Positions 38,165 through 47,736 are shown, counted from the stretch's first letter. The stretch is 52,716 bases of DNA from Endomicrobium sp. (GCA_031290155.1 JAITOB010000011.1:1-52716), one strand, 5' to 3'. The notes: a model not told the origin generated them from the sequence alone. A program made the numbers and translations.

Positions 38165-38427
38165 AGTTTTTAGGTTTTACTGCAGGTTTTTTTTCACTAT
38201 GGTTTATATGCCTCAAGTGTACAAAACATGGAAAACAAAATCCGCGAAAGATATTTCAATAGAAATGTTCATTATTAATATACTAAGCGTATTATTATGG
38301 ATAACTTACGGCTTAATATCTCGTAAACCTCCAATTTATCTAACAAATATAGTGGTGTTTACTCTTTTCAATTATTCAGATTACTATGATACTAAAATAT
38401 GGCAAAACGCCTGAAGCAAAAAATTAG
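38152..38427 (+). pseudogene. SemiSWEET sugar transporter, two frameshifts
   Basis: SemiSWEETs are three-helix PQ-loop transporters working as dimers. VSLEFLGFTAGFF is helix 1; after a frameshift in a run of eight T (38191-38198) the protein reads VYMPQVYKTWKTKSAKDISI (PQ motif and loop), MFIINILSVLLWITYGLISR and PPIYLTNIVVFTL, and after another shift ITMILKYGKTPEAKN. Residues are well kept, so loss is recent or reflects sequence error. It overlaps the end of the EFR1 remnant. Confidence 0.85.
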
Positions 38428-38435
38428 CGTAAAAT

Positions 38436-39206
38436 ATGATAGCATTGATGAAAAACGAAAAACTTTTTGATGAATTCCAAGATTATGTTCAAAAAAATAT
38501 TATTCCTTTTTTTTCAAAAGAAATCCGCGAAAAATTTGAAATATATTTTGATGAACTTAACGAATGGAACAATATGTTTAATCTTATTTCGTTTAAAAAC
38601 GCAACAGATTTGATATACAGACATTTTTGCGACTCTCTGCACAGCGCAAAAATTATAAAGAGTGTCTTAACAGAATATCATTATGAAAAGTGTTTTAAAA
38701 CTGCAGATGTTGGGACAGGCGCCGGAATGCCTGGAATACCGGTTAAAATTGTACTGCCTAATACAAAACTAACATTAATTGAATCTATAACAAAGAAATG
38801 TAGGTTTCTTGAAAACGTAAATGTAAAACTCGGATTTGATGTAACAATATTAAATGAAAGAGCTGAAGAAATAGGACAAAATCCAGAATATAGGCAGCAA
38901 TATGACTTTGTATTGTCAAGAGCTGTGAGTAAATTTTCTCCCAACCTTGAATTTGCAATACCTCTTTTGAAAATTAACGGTTATTTTATAGTGCATAAAA
39001 CAAAACAATCAGCAGAAAGCCTAGAAGAAGGAATTCCGTCAATTAATAACGCTATCCAAAATCTAGGAACAAAACTGGAACAGATAATTTGTTACAACTT
39101 ACCGGATCATAAGTTAGACTATTGTATTTTGGTTTTTAAAAAATATAAAAATACTCCGGCGAACTTTCCGCGCAGACAAGGCATTCCTGAAAAAAAGCCG
39201 TTATAA
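38436..39206 (+). CDS. rsmG: 16S rRNA m7G527 methyltransferase RsmG
   Basis: SAM-dependent methylation of G527 in 16S rRNA. Blocks: WNNMFNLISFKNATDLIYRH, DVGTGAGMPGIPVKIVLPN (SAM site), TLIESITKKCRFLENV, and YDFVLSRAVSKFSPNLEFA. 256 residues; an ATG at 38448 is an equally likely start, since neither has a clear ribosome site. The C-terminal PANFPRRQGIPEKKPL is the usual RsmG ending. Near mnmG, as in many bacteria, with two dead genes between. Confidence 0.95.
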   Translation: MIALMKNEKLFDEFQDYVQKNIIPFFSKEIREKFEIYFDELNEWNNMFNLISFKNATDLIYRHFCDSLHSAKIIKSVLTEYHYEKCFKTADVGTGAGMPGIPVKIVLPNTKLTLIESITKKCRFLENVNVKLGFDVTILNERAEEIGQNPEYRQQYDFVLSRAVSKFSPNLEFAIPLLKINGYFIVHKTKQSAESLEEGIPSINNAIQNLGTKLEQIICYNLPDHKLDYCILVFKKYKNTPANFPRRQGIPEKKPL

Positions 39207-39339
39207 TATCAAGAATTAATTAATAGGCGCTGAATTTTCATTTTATTTAAATATTGTAATTTATAAAAATATTAACCTTATAACAATTTGTAAAAAGAAA
39301 AAGTTTATATACTGTTCATATAAATAATAGGTATACCGT

Positions 39340-40759
39340 TTATATACGTCTTAGGAAGTATTTTAATAGCATTGCACTTTTCATTAATTTTATATTAGAC
39401 ATATATTCGCTTGTTACAAGAATAGACTGCTTTTGTAAGCTGAATTTTTCTATTATGTCTATACCGTTCATCTCTTGATTTCTAAGCTCGTAATCGGCGA
39501 GTAAAAATATCTTATCTTTTTCTTTTATTAAATTTATAAAATTAACCGCCTCTGTTCCTTTAATAAAGTACTTAGTTAATTTCTTTTAAATAATTTTGAC
39601 GGTGCCTCCAAATATCGTGAACAGATGTATCGTCGTCTAATATTATTACAGTATCATTATTATGCAGAACAACCTTGGCAGCAAACCATTTTGGAGGTGA
39701 CGATTCAGAGAATATAAGAGTAATTTCTGTGCCAATGTTTTCTCTCTGGATTCAATAAGCATTTGAGCGCTCATATCTTTTAATGTGCTTTTATTTGCTA
39801 CATACCTATGCCGTGTCCGCCTTGTTTTGTTGTGCCTACATCAATGTTATTCGTAATTTTGTTAACCATCTCTTAGGGATACCTTTGCCGTTATCTTTTA
39901 TTTTAATTTCAACCTTCTCTTCTTTTACGATAAAATCGATACCTATAATTCCATCTTTGTCTTCCATAACCTCAACAGAATTGTTTAACAGATTGGATAT
40001 CATACGACAGAAATCAGAATAATCACCTTTTATAAATACAGGCTTGTACAGCGGATTTATAGAATACTTAAATATTACATTCATTGCTTTATATTGATAT
40101 CTTTTGCTGCTGAGAACATTGCGTAAATCCAAATTAACACAAATATCCTGTAATGTTTTATTAATATTATTTTTATATTGTCAGTTATTTTATACTTTTC
40201 AAGTAAATCATTTGCAATATTTTCTATGTTTGAAGCGATATTTTTTAAGATGCTGCGTTCTTTTTCAGATAGATTTTGACAATACTGCGTAAGCATTGAC
40301 AAAGTAGTTAACGGAGAGCGAATATCGTGAGCCGCTCGTTTAGTAATAATTTTAATTTCTTCTTGCAATTTATTTTGCACTTCTAATTCTTCATTTTTTC
40401 TGTCTGTTATATCTATTGGAACGCCTATAATGACGATAACACTGCCTTTGTTATCATAAAAGCGGAGATTTTGTTAACATTGTTAAACTTTTGCTATTAG
40501 AAAGAATGGGAGTTTCTATTATTTCTTCCGGCATTTTAGTTTTAATAATTCTTTGATCTGTTTTTCCTAATATCTTGGAAATATGTTTCCACGATAAATC
40601 ATAATCTATTTTTCTATTATATCTTTTGGAGAATTTAGACCTAATACTTCAACCTCCATTTGATTACATTCCAAATAAACTCCGTTAACATCTTTCCAAT
40701 AGATACATCCCGGTGCATATTGTAAAATATTGTTGAGGTAAGATTTGTTCTTTTTTCAT
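39340..40759 (-). pseudogene. PAS-histidine kinase with C-terminal receiver-like segment, broken
   Basis: Order: PAS domain (YAPGCIYWKDVNGVYLECNQ; DIIGKIDYDLSWKHI), H-box KRAAHDIRSPLTTLSML with the phosphorylated His, N-box MISNLLNNSVEVMEDKDGII, G1 IKDNGKGIP, and GTTKQGGHGIG (G2). A further segment, FAAKVVLHNNDTVIILDDDT with SVHDIWRHR, then FLLADYELRNQEMNGIDII, resembles a degenerate receiver. At least six frameshifts or stops. Complex-sensor type; signal unknown. Confidence 0.85.
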
Positions 40760-40828
40760 AAAACAAGCCTTAATTTAATAAGATTTACTTCTAAAATCTT
40801 TACTTTAAAAAATGTAATTAACTAAATG

Positions 40829-40856
40829 GATTGCTGTTTATATATAAACAGCAATC
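40829..40856. repeat. 28-bp perfect palindrome
   Basis: GATTGCTGTTTATATATAAACAGCAATC reads the same on both strands across its full 28 bases; it lies between the end of the dead cyclodipeptide synthase and the start of the dead kinase. As RNA it would form a hairpin with an AU-only tip. No T tract directly follows on either strand, so it is not a clear intrinsic terminator. Confidence 0.75.
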
Positions 40857-41378
40857 ATAGAAATGTCTAGAATGTAAATATGAAAAAATTTCAGATATAA
40901 AATTTTACTGCGTCGTCGTTTGTATTAGTTAAAAATACCTTTGCTGGTTAAAACCCACTTTGAAGTTGTTAAACATCTGTTTCTAAAATTCTCATCGTTT
41001 TCATACAATTTTTTGGAAGGGTTATGAAAATTTAGATATTTTTAAGAATATTTAAATAGACTATTATATGCTCGGCTTCAATTGTTGATAATTGATTTGA
41101 TATAAGAAATATTAGCGTTTTGTTTTTTAAATTCTTGTCTTTTAGTTTTTCTTTTTGCTTTTTTCTTCACTATATCCCACAACCTGAAGCGTATATGATG
41201 AAATTTCATCAGGAATACATACGCTTATCTCTTAGCTCCAGTGAAAAAGTTTCTTTAAATTATCTTCTGTATAAGAACCGTTAAACGGACTAATACCGAC
41301 TAAAGCATGCTCTCTCAAATCAAATATTTTTTCAGATTGTACATTGACACAATTTACAAATGTTAATCCAGCGATCAT
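40857..41378 (-). pseudogene. tRNA-dependent cyclodipeptide synthase (CDPS), broken
   Basis: CDPSs join two aminoacyl-tRNAs into a cyclic dipeptide. The minus strand reads MIAGLTFVNCVNVQSEKIFD, then REHALVGISPFNGSYTEDNL (GIS block with the nucleophile Ser), KKLFHWA, then after frameshifts VCIPDEISSYTLQVVGYSEE (the PD-E...AlGY block), KSKRKTKRQ, LYENDENFRNRCLTTSKWVL (F..d..F block) and DDAVKFYI with EIFSYLHS (the Tyr/Glu catalytic helix). Order and spacing match the AlbC-like family. At least five breaks; not functional. It lies upstream of the kinase remnant and downstream of hisS. Confidence 0.7.
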
Positions 41379-41445
41379 AATGCCCCTTAAGCTGCGACAA
41401 ATCTGGAGCAAGATTTTGATGTTTTATATTATCTTTTATAATTAT

Positions 41446-42693
41446 TCATACTTCATATATAAAACATTCCGCTTGAGTTCTATCACGCATATTTTTTACT
41501 AAAAGTTTACCGTTTTCAAATTCATTTTTGGTAAAAACTACTACTTTAGAAGCTTTTATTTTATCTGCAAATTTCAGCTGATTTGTTAGACTTTCAGTAT
41601 TTTTCGGACCAAAGACAGAAATATCTTTATTATCTTTTAATCCGTTTCTTGCTATTTTTACCGCAAAAGAAAAGGCTTCGTTAAAAAGTTCTTGGTCGGC
41701 AATAGCTACAAAAATTTTTTCAGATATTTTGAAACTATTAAATAATCCTTGTTTTTCAGCTGCAAGCAAAACTCTTTGAGAACCTAAGGCAAACCCAACA
41801 GCAGGGGTATCTTGTCCCCCGAGTTCTTTAACAAGATTATCATATCTTCCGCCTGCCGCAAGAGCATCTTGAGAACCTACGTCTTTTGAACGAATTTCAA
41901 AAACGATTCTTGTATAATAATCCAATCCTCTTACGAGTGTTCCATCAACAGCATAATTGCAATTTGCGCTTTTAAGCAAAGTTTGAACCGTATTAAAATT
42001 ATCTTTACAGCTAACACATAAATAATTAAGCATTTGAGGAGCGTTAGTAAATTTACACGAATCTATTTTACAATCAAGAAGTCTTAGAGGATTTTTTTCA
42101 AGTCTTCTTACGCAGTCCGTGCATAAATTCTGCACAGAGCTAAAATATTTAACTAATGTTTCCCTAAAAAGCGGTCTGCATTTTTGACAGCCCAAAGAAT
42201 TTATATGTATGTTTACTCCATTTATTCCGATAGAAGAAAGTAAATCCTGCGCAAGTATAATGATTTCAGCGTCCGCGGCAGGAGAGGAATTGCCGAAAAA
42301 TTCAGCGCCTATCTGGTGAAACTGCCTGTACCTTCCAGCCTGAGGTCTTTCATAGCGGAACATTTCTCCCGTATAAAAAAATTTACTTGCCGGCATTAAA
42401 ATATCCATTCTATTTTCAATAAAAGACCTTACTAAAGATGCAGTTCCTTCCGGACGCAGTGCCAATTTTCTTCCTTTTCTATCTTCAAAAACATACATTT
42501 CTTTTTCTACAATATCAGTTGTATTTCCTATTGAACGCATAAAAAGAGCCGCATCTTCAAATATTGGAGTTCTTACTTCTTCAAATCCGCGTTTCTTAAA
42601 AATTTCTTTTGCTTTCAACTCTAAAAAACTCATACCTAAAGCATTAATACCCAAAATATCATGCGTTCCGCGCGGAGCTTTATAGTTCATCAT
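41446..42693 (-). CDS. hisS: Histidyl-tRNA synthetase
   Basis: Charges tRNA-His. 415 residues, class II: motif 1 region FEEVRTPIFEDAALFMRSIG, TDIVEKEMYVFEDRKGRKLA, LRPEGTASLVRSFIE, motif 2 GEMFRYERPQAGRYRQFHQI, His-specific VRGLDYYTRIVFEI, and motif 3 GGRYDNLVKELGG with VGFALGSQRV. The Cys-rich stretch (residues about 170-215) is common in bacterial HisRS. Start overlaps the end of the DUF502 gene by 14 bases. Confidence 0.98.
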   Translation of the reverse strand: MMNYKAPRGTHDILGINALGMSFLELKAKEIFKKRGFEEVRTPIFEDAALFMRSIGNTTDIVEKEMYVFEDRKGRKLALRPEGTASLVRSFIENRMDILMPASKFFYTGEMFRYERPQAGRYRQFHQIGAEFFGNSSPAADAEIIILAQDLLSSIGINGVNIHINSLGCQKCRPLFRETLVKYFSSVQNLCTDCVRRLEKNPLRLLDCKIDSCKFTNAPQMLNYLCVSCKDNFNTVQTLLKSANCNYAVDGTLVRGLDYYTRIVFEIRSKDVGSQDALAAGGRYDNLVKELGGQDTPAVGFALGSQRVLLAAEKQGLFNSFKISEKIFVAIADQELFNEAFSFAVKIARNGLKDNKDISVFGPKNTESLTNQLKFADKIKASKVVVFTKNEFENGKLLVKNMRDRTQAECFIYEV

Positions 42694-43384
42694 TATTTTC
42701 CATTATTTTATCTATCTCTTTCTTAAACTTAATATTCAGGTTATTTTTATCCATGCCTATTACTCCTACAGAAATAATAAATTGAAATGCCTGCTCTACT
42801 GTATAGTCTGTAAAAATTATTTCTTCTTCTTTCAACAACATCAAAAAACCTGACGTAGGATTCGGTGTTGTAGGCATAAAAACGCAAAGATATTTTTTAC
42901 CTTTCACCATTTGTTTGCCTGTTAAAAAAGCAACGCTGTAAATTTCTTTATTTGGATAAGGTATAAAAATAACTTTTTTAAAATTTTTTGAGCCGTCCTT
43001 GCCAAATATAAAATTTACAAATTGTCTTGTCGCAGAATAGACTGTTCCTAAAATAGGAAGTTTATTAATAAGATTTTCCATTGAGCGCAAGGTGCTTTTT
43101 CCAAAAACCATGTTTGCAAGGAAACCTAAAATAATAAGACTGATAATTGAAATAAAGAAACTTGAAATCCTTGCTATAAGATGTACCCAGTATTTATCTG
43201 CTACAAAATAGTTGACAATCGGAAAAGTAAAACTGCTCACCCACTTAAAAATAATAGTCATCACAAAAAATGTCAGCCAAAGCGGTATAATTATAATTAA
43301 ACCCGTAATTAGATATTTTCTAATTAAAATTCCAACTTTTTTTTCTAAAGTTTCTCCAGTTTGTTTTTCATTTTCCATAAACAA
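42680..43384 (-). CDS. DUF502 family membrane protein
   Basis: A 234-residue protein with two membrane helices (YLITGLIIIIPLWLTFFVMT; SSFFISIISLIILGFLANMV) and the family core LPILGTVYSATRQFVNFI, FIPYPNKEIYSVAFLTG and VFMPTTPNPTSGFLMLL, which is diagnostic of DUF502. Role is not established; plant relatives are linked to membrane trafficking. It overlaps the phosphohexomutase gene upstream by 17 bases and hisS downstream by 14, a tight three-gene operon. Confidence 0.92.
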   Translation of the reverse strand: MFMENEKQTGETLEKKVGILIRKYLITGLIIIIPLWLTFFVMTIIFKWVSSFTFPIVNYFVADKYWVHLIARISSFFISIISLIILGFLANMVFGKSTLRSMENLINKLPILGTVYSATRQFVNFIFGKDGSKNFKKVIFIPYPNKEIYSVAFLTGKQMVKGKKYLCVFMPTTPNPTSGFLMLLKEEEIIFTDYTVEQAFQFIISVGVIGMDKNNLNIKFKKEIDKIMENNDEL

Positions 43385-44786
43385 AATCCTTTCCTGCTTT
43401 TAAAAGTTTATTTAATTTTGCCTGTGAAGCGGCTTCTGCATACACTCTTACCACAGGCTCTGTGTCTGAAAGCCTAAAACCTATCCATGTATTATCATCT
43501 AAAATAAATTTATGTCCGTCAATAGTTATGCTTTTTTGAATTTTCATACCGGCAACAGCATTTATAGTTTTTGTTTTTAAAGTATTTTTAAAATTTTCCA
43601 TAGTTTCCGGCGGTAAATGTAAATTAAGCCTTGAATTCAAAACTTCACCTGTAAATTTTTTAATATCTTTAAGTATATCTTTTATAGATTTTTTGTTCAT
43701 TGCAATGACTTCTGCCATTAAAAGACATGCCAAAATTCCGTCTTTTTCAGGTATATGGCCTCTTATTGTAAGTCCTCCAGATTCTTCGCCTCCTATTACA
43801 AAATTGCCGGAATTATTTATCATAATGTCGCCGATATATTTAAATCCGACTGGAGTTTCCATAATTTCAACTCCTATTTTTGCAGCAATCTTATCTAAAA
43901 GATTAGTAGTCATAATGCTTTTTGCCGCAATTCCTCTCCAGCTTCTTGTTTTATTTAAATGGTATAAAATAACGGATATAACTTGATTTGGAGTTATAAA
44001 AGTTCCGTCTGCATCTATTATTCCAAACCTGTCGGCATCGCCGTCCGTAGAAAGCCCAAGCTTATAATGTCCATTTTTAATTATACTTAAAAGCTCAGAA
44101 AGATTTTTTTCAGACGGTTCTGGCGCTCTACCGTCAAACATTGTATCTCTGTTTTTATTTATAGTTGTATGGCGTATTCCTGCATCGTCAAGCAGAGCGT
44201 CTAGATAATCGCTGCCCGTTCCATGTAAAACGTCAGCCGCAATTTTAATATTTGACTTTTTTAAAATTTTAAAATCTACAAGTTCTTTTATTTTTTTTAT
44301 GTATGCTGCGCGCGGGTTATAAATTTCTATAATATTACTTTTTATTCCTGATTCCAAAGAAACGGTTTTTATATCCTTGCGACGTATGTAAGAACAGTAT
44401 TTTTCTAATTTTTTTGTAGTTTCAGGAAGAGCAATCCCGCCCCAGGCGGGAGAATATTTTAAACCGTTATATTTGTAAGAGTTATGGCTTGCTGTAAAAT
44501 TAATTCCGCCGGTAAGTTTTGAATTTATAATATTATAAGCTATCACAGGCGTAGGGGTATCTCTTTTGCATAACAATACTTTTATATTGTTTCCCGCTAA
44601 AATCTCTGCCGAAGTTTTTGCAAAATCCTCAGACATAAATCTTGTATCGTACCCGATGATAATAGAAGCTTTTTTGTATTCTTCTTTAATAATATTCGCT
44701 ATAGCTTGCGTGACAATGGCAACATTATCATAAGTAAATTCTTTTGCGATAATTCCTCGCCATCCGGATGTGCCAAACTTAATCAT
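43368..44786 (-). CDS. Phosphoglucomutase/phosphomannomutase family enzyme
   Basis: Interconverts hexose 1- and 6-phosphates. 472 residues with all four domain motifs: IKFGTSGWRGIIAKEF, NFTASHNSYKYNGLK (phosphoserine), STDGDADRFGIID (magnesium loop), GGEESGGLTIRGHIPEKDG (sugar loop), and RLSDTEPVVRVYAEA (phosphate loop). Whether glucose or mannose is preferred cannot be told. ATG follows AAGGA. First gene of the operon with DUF502 and hisS, and preceded by the hairpin element at 44839-44911. Confidence 0.95.
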   Translation of the reverse strand: MIKFGTSGWRGIIAKEFTYDNVAIVTQAIANIIKEEYKKASIIIGYDTRFMSEDFAKTSAEILAGNNIKVLLCKRDTPTPVIAYNIINSKLTGGINFTASHNSYKYNGLKYSPAWGGIALPETTKKLEKYCSYIRRKDIKTVSLESGIKSNIIEIYNPRAAYIKKIKELVDFKILKKSNIKIAADVLHGTGSDYLDALLDDAGIRHTTINKNRDTMFDGRAPEPSEKNLSELLSIIKNGHYKLGLSTDGDADRFGIIDADGTFITPNQVISVILYHLNKTRSWRGIAAKSIMTTNLLDKIAAKIGVEIMETPVGFKYIGDIMINNSGNFVIGGEESGGLTIRGHIPEKDGILACLLMAEVIAMNKKSIKDILKDIKKFTGEVLNSRLNLHLPPETMENFKNTLKTKTINAVAGMKIQKSITIDGHKFILDDNTWIGFRLSDTEPVVRVYAEAASQAKLNKLLKAGKDFVYGK

Positions 44787-44838
44787 CGTTTATCCTTATT
44801 GTTAAACCTAAGAAATTATGTTTTTTAAGAGATCGATA

Positions 44839-44911
44839 ATATGGCAAAACATAGGTTTTGGTCGGTTGCAAATGACATGCCTGAGCATGGTTCCAAAACC
44901 GCCTGCCATAT
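44839..44911. other. Nested inverted repeats, candidate structured leader
   Basis: Three nested stems: ATATGGCA (44839-44846) with TGCCATAT (44904-44911), GGTTTTGG (44854-44861) with CCAAAACC (44893-44900), and CATGC (44876-44880) with GCATG (44885-44889) around CTGA. On the minus strand it would be 50-130 bases upstream of the phosphohexomutase start, as a leader. It matches no riboswitch or ncRNA consensus I know, and SRP RNA was considered and excluded. No gene is seen in the rest of 44787-45180. Confidence 0.45.
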
Positions 44912-45180
44912 ATAACTGCCCGCGTATAACAAATATTTTTGATTTTACTAAAATTGACACGTAAAAGCAAAAAGCCATTTAACCTGTATTTGCCTGTTTT
45001 TAAGAATTCACATCAGTAAAAAATAATATAAACATATCGTGAAATGTATAAGAAGTTGAAAGAAATAATGCAAAATGTATATAATATAAGTTAAAGCAAC
45101 ATTGTTGTTTTTATTTTTGATTAATTTTTATATAAGAATGAATTTAAAAATAATTATTGAGAGCAATAAATATAAGAAAT

Positions 45181-46339
45181 ATGAACACGGAAAAGAAAGC
45201 ATATCCCTTACTTTAGGCACTGAAAATATAAATAAATTATTCTCAATATGCAGTTCCTGCTGTTGTAGCTATGTAGCCACATCGCTTTACAACGTAACTG
45301 ACAGTATATTTATTGGACATGGCGTGGAGTCTCTTAGCGTTATCAGGACATGCTATCACCTTTCCTGTTATGAACTTAGCTGATGCATTTGGATCTTTAT
45401 TAAGTCCTTGGGGCGGCTGCACTTTTGTCGCTTAGGCTTGGACAAAAGAATTATATTGCGGTAAATTATATTCTTGGCGGCGTATTTATTCTAAACATCA
45501 TTATTGGATTGTTGTTTTCTATAATAACTCTTATTTTTTGAGTCCTATTCTGTTTTTTTTTTTTTTTTTTGGCGCAAGCAGTCAGACACTTCCTTATGCG
45601 CATGATTTTATGATTATTATTTTAGCTGGCAACGTAATTACAAATACATCTATGAAATTTATGTGTTCCGTAGGTCATCCGCGAAAAGCTATGTATGCCA
45701 CAATTATAACCATTGTTATAAATTTAATATTGAATCCTTTGTTTATTTTCAAATTTGGCTGGGGAATACAAGGCAGCGCATCAGCTTAGTCTTGGTTTGG
45801 CAGATTATGTTTTTTAACAGCAGTAAAAATCTTATACATTTTAAAAAGGTATTTTTCATTTAAAAAAAGAAATTATAAACGGGATATTTTCTACAGGCAT
45901 GGCGGCACTTTTTATGGACGAGTAGCAGAAGTTTTAAAGAAACCAATTACCGTTGCTGTTGTTGTAATGTTTTTTGGATTTATCTTTGTAGAGCTCTTTC
46001 CGCGTTTAGTTGTATCTGTTTTTACTAGTGAAAAAATCTTATCAATATCACGGTGAGAAAGCTCCATTATGTATTTGTGTGTTTACCGTTTGTAGGTTTT
46101 CAAATGGTAGTGACGACTTTTTTCCAAAGTATCGGCATGGCGCATAAAAGTATTTTTATTCCTTACGCGCAAGGTGCTTTTCCTTGTACCATTACTTATT
46201 ATTTTACCTAAATTTATGAATAACATATCAGGGGGTATGGATTAGTATGCCTATTTCTGATTTAATAGCTTTCTTTGTAGCTGTTTTAATGCTTGCCGTA
46301 CACTGGCGCAGGCGAATATTCCCATTTCAGAATATTTAA
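45181..46339 (+). pseudogene. MATE family efflux protein, broken
   Basis: Blocks in changing frames: LGTENINKLF, ATSLYNVTDSIFIGHGVESL, FPVMNLADAFGSLLSPWGG, LRLGQKNYIAVNYILGGVF, FGASSQTLPYAHDFMIII, GNVITNTSMKFMCSVGHPRK with AMYATIITIVINLILNPLFI, FKFGWGIQGSASA, and the late AEVLKKPITVAVVVMFFGFI. This is the MATE order (GHPRKAM and NLILDPLFI-like blocks). At least eight breaks, including an 18-T run at 45553-45570. The C-terminal third is badly eroded. nadA follows 18 bases later. Confidence 0.87.
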
Positions 46340-46357
46340 TTTTTTGGGAGAATATAA

Positions 46358-47290
46358 ATGGATGAAATAATTGAGAAATTAAACTTTTTAAAGAAAGAAA
46401 AAAATGCTGTTATTCTTGCTCATATATACCAGCTGCCTGAAATCCATGATATAGCGGATTTTGTCGGCGATTCTTTGGATTTAAGCAGAAAAGCTGCTCA
46501 AACCGACGCAGATGTAATAGTATTTTGCGGAGTTCACTTTATGGCTGAAACAGCATCTATACTTAGTCCAAATAAAAAGGTTTTAATTCCAGATGCGAAC
46601 GCCGGATGTCCAATGGCAGATATGATAACAGCTGAAAAATTGAGAAAATTTAAATCGAAGTATAAAAACCCTGTAGTTGTAGCTTATGTAAATACTTCTG
46701 TTGCGGTAAAAGCTGAAAGCGATATATGCTGCACATCCTCAAATGCGGTAAATGTTGTAAAGAGCGCTGCTGCTGATAAAACTGACGGCAGCAGAGATAT
46801 AATCTTTGTTCCAGACAGGAATTTAGGGGGTTATGTTCAACAAATGTCCGGTATAAAAATGAATATTGGGAATGGTTTTTGTCCTACTCATAATAATTTA
46901 ATTCTTCCGGAATATGTATATAAAGCAAAAGAAGAACATCCGCAGGCAGAAGTTTTGGTACATCCTGAATGTCGTTCTGAAGTCATATCATTGGCAGACC
47001 AAATTATGTCAACCGGAGCTATGTGCAGATATGTTGAAAAAAGTAACGTCAAAGAATTTATTATAGGTACAGAAACAGGTATACTATACAAACTTAAAAA
47101 AGATAATCCCGATAAAAACTTTTACCCAATATCATTTCTTTCTGTATGCCCTAATATGAAAAAAATTACGATTGCAAAAGTTTTAGATGTGCTTATAAAT
47201 ATGAAAAATATAGTTTCTGTATCTGAAGATATCAGGCAAAAAGCTTATATTCCAATTTTAAAAATGTTAAAAATTTCTGCTCAAGCTTAA
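46358..47290 (+). CDS. nadA: Quinolinate synthase
   Basis: Condenses iminoaspartate with dihydroxyacetone phosphate to quinolinate, using a [4Fe-4S] cluster. 310 residues: NAVILAHIYQLPEIHDIADF, GDSLDLSRKAAQTDADVIVF, CGVHFMAETASIL (Cys 1), DICCTSSNAV (Cys 2), FVPDRNLGGYVQQM, HPECRSEV, and SVCPNMKKIT (Cys 3). All ligands are present. ATG after GGGAG. No nadB or nadC is seen here, so the upstream and downstream enzymes must be elsewhere; nadE is in this window. Confidence 0.96.
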   Translation: MDEIIEKLNFLKKEKNAVILAHIYQLPEIHDIADFVGDSLDLSRKAAQTDADVIVFCGVHFMAETASILSPNKKVLIPDANAGCPMADMITAEKLRKFKSKYKNPVVVAYVNTSVAVKAESDICCTSSNAVNVVKSAAADKTDGSRDIIFVPDRNLGGYVQQMSGIKMNIGNGFCPTHNNLILPEYVYKAKEEHPQAEVLVHPECRSEVISLADQIMSTGAMCRYVEKSNVKEFIIGTETGILYKLKKDNPDKNFYPISFLSVCPNMKKITIAKVLDVLINMKNIVSVSEDIRQKAYIPILKMLKISAQA

Positions 47291-47423
47291 ATCTGATATG
47301 TATTAAAGAAGTTACTTAAACTTCTGCGCCGTTTTGATACAACCATTGACATTTTATTTTTAGTAATGTGACACAATGGCGTTTCTAATATTATATGTTA
47401 TTTTATTGTTTTATAAAATTTTT

Positions 47424-47616
47424 GGTTCCCGAAAGGGATTAGTGTTAGCGCACTATAAGGAAATTCCGCGAAGAATCGGAAGCATTCCCGATGCTGTAAG
47501 GGAAATACGAAAACCGCAACAATAAATTGTAAAACCATTGTCTTTAAGACGGGAGGGCGCGGTAAGTGGGTTAGACAATGTCTATGAATCCCAAGCCAGA
47601 AAGACCTGCCAACAAA
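47424..47616 (+). promoter_or_regulatory. Cobalamin riboswitch
   Basis: The region contains the B12-aptamer marks in order: GGTTCCCGAAAGGGATTAGT (paired start), GGAAGCATTCCCGATGCTGT where the canonical GCCCCGCAACTGT core lies, GGGAGGGCGC, and AAGCCAGAAAGACCTGCC, the B12-box (canonical AGCCAGGAGACCTGCC). A terminator hairpin follows at 47697. The gene controlled is nrdD, a B12-independent ribonucleotide reductase, now dead. B12-riboswitch repression of the B12-independent isozyme is a known arrangement. Confidence 0.85.
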
Positions 47617-47696
47617 AGTTTAAACATATCGTATTGTTTAAATTATCGCGGATATGATTTAAATTTTATAATCTTTAAGAAATTATAAAAATATGT

Positions 47697-47736
47697 AAAT
47701 CCTTGTCCATATATGCGGACAAGGATTTTTATTTTA
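47697..47736 (+). terminator. Intrinsic terminator, expression platform of the riboswitch
   Basis: AAATCCTTGTCC, loop ATATATGC, GGACAAGGATTT, followed by TTATTTT: a perfect 12-bp stem and T-rich tail, 80 bases after the B12 box and about 30 bases before the nrdD start. Placement implies transcription stops here when cobalamin is bound. Confidence 0.88.

Noticed and set aside
44839-44911. SRP 4.5S RNA
   Set aside because: The stems resemble a small hairpin RNA, but the conserved GGAAG/AGCAG core of SRP RNA is absent.
44779-44970. 63-codon frame upstream of the phosphohexomutase gene
   Set aside because: Lies across the hairpin element, overlaps the real start and has no family resemblance.
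47343-47375. Promoter with TTGACA upstream of the riboswitch
   Set aside because: No acceptable -10 box at 16-18 bases; a promoter must exist nearby but I cannot place it.
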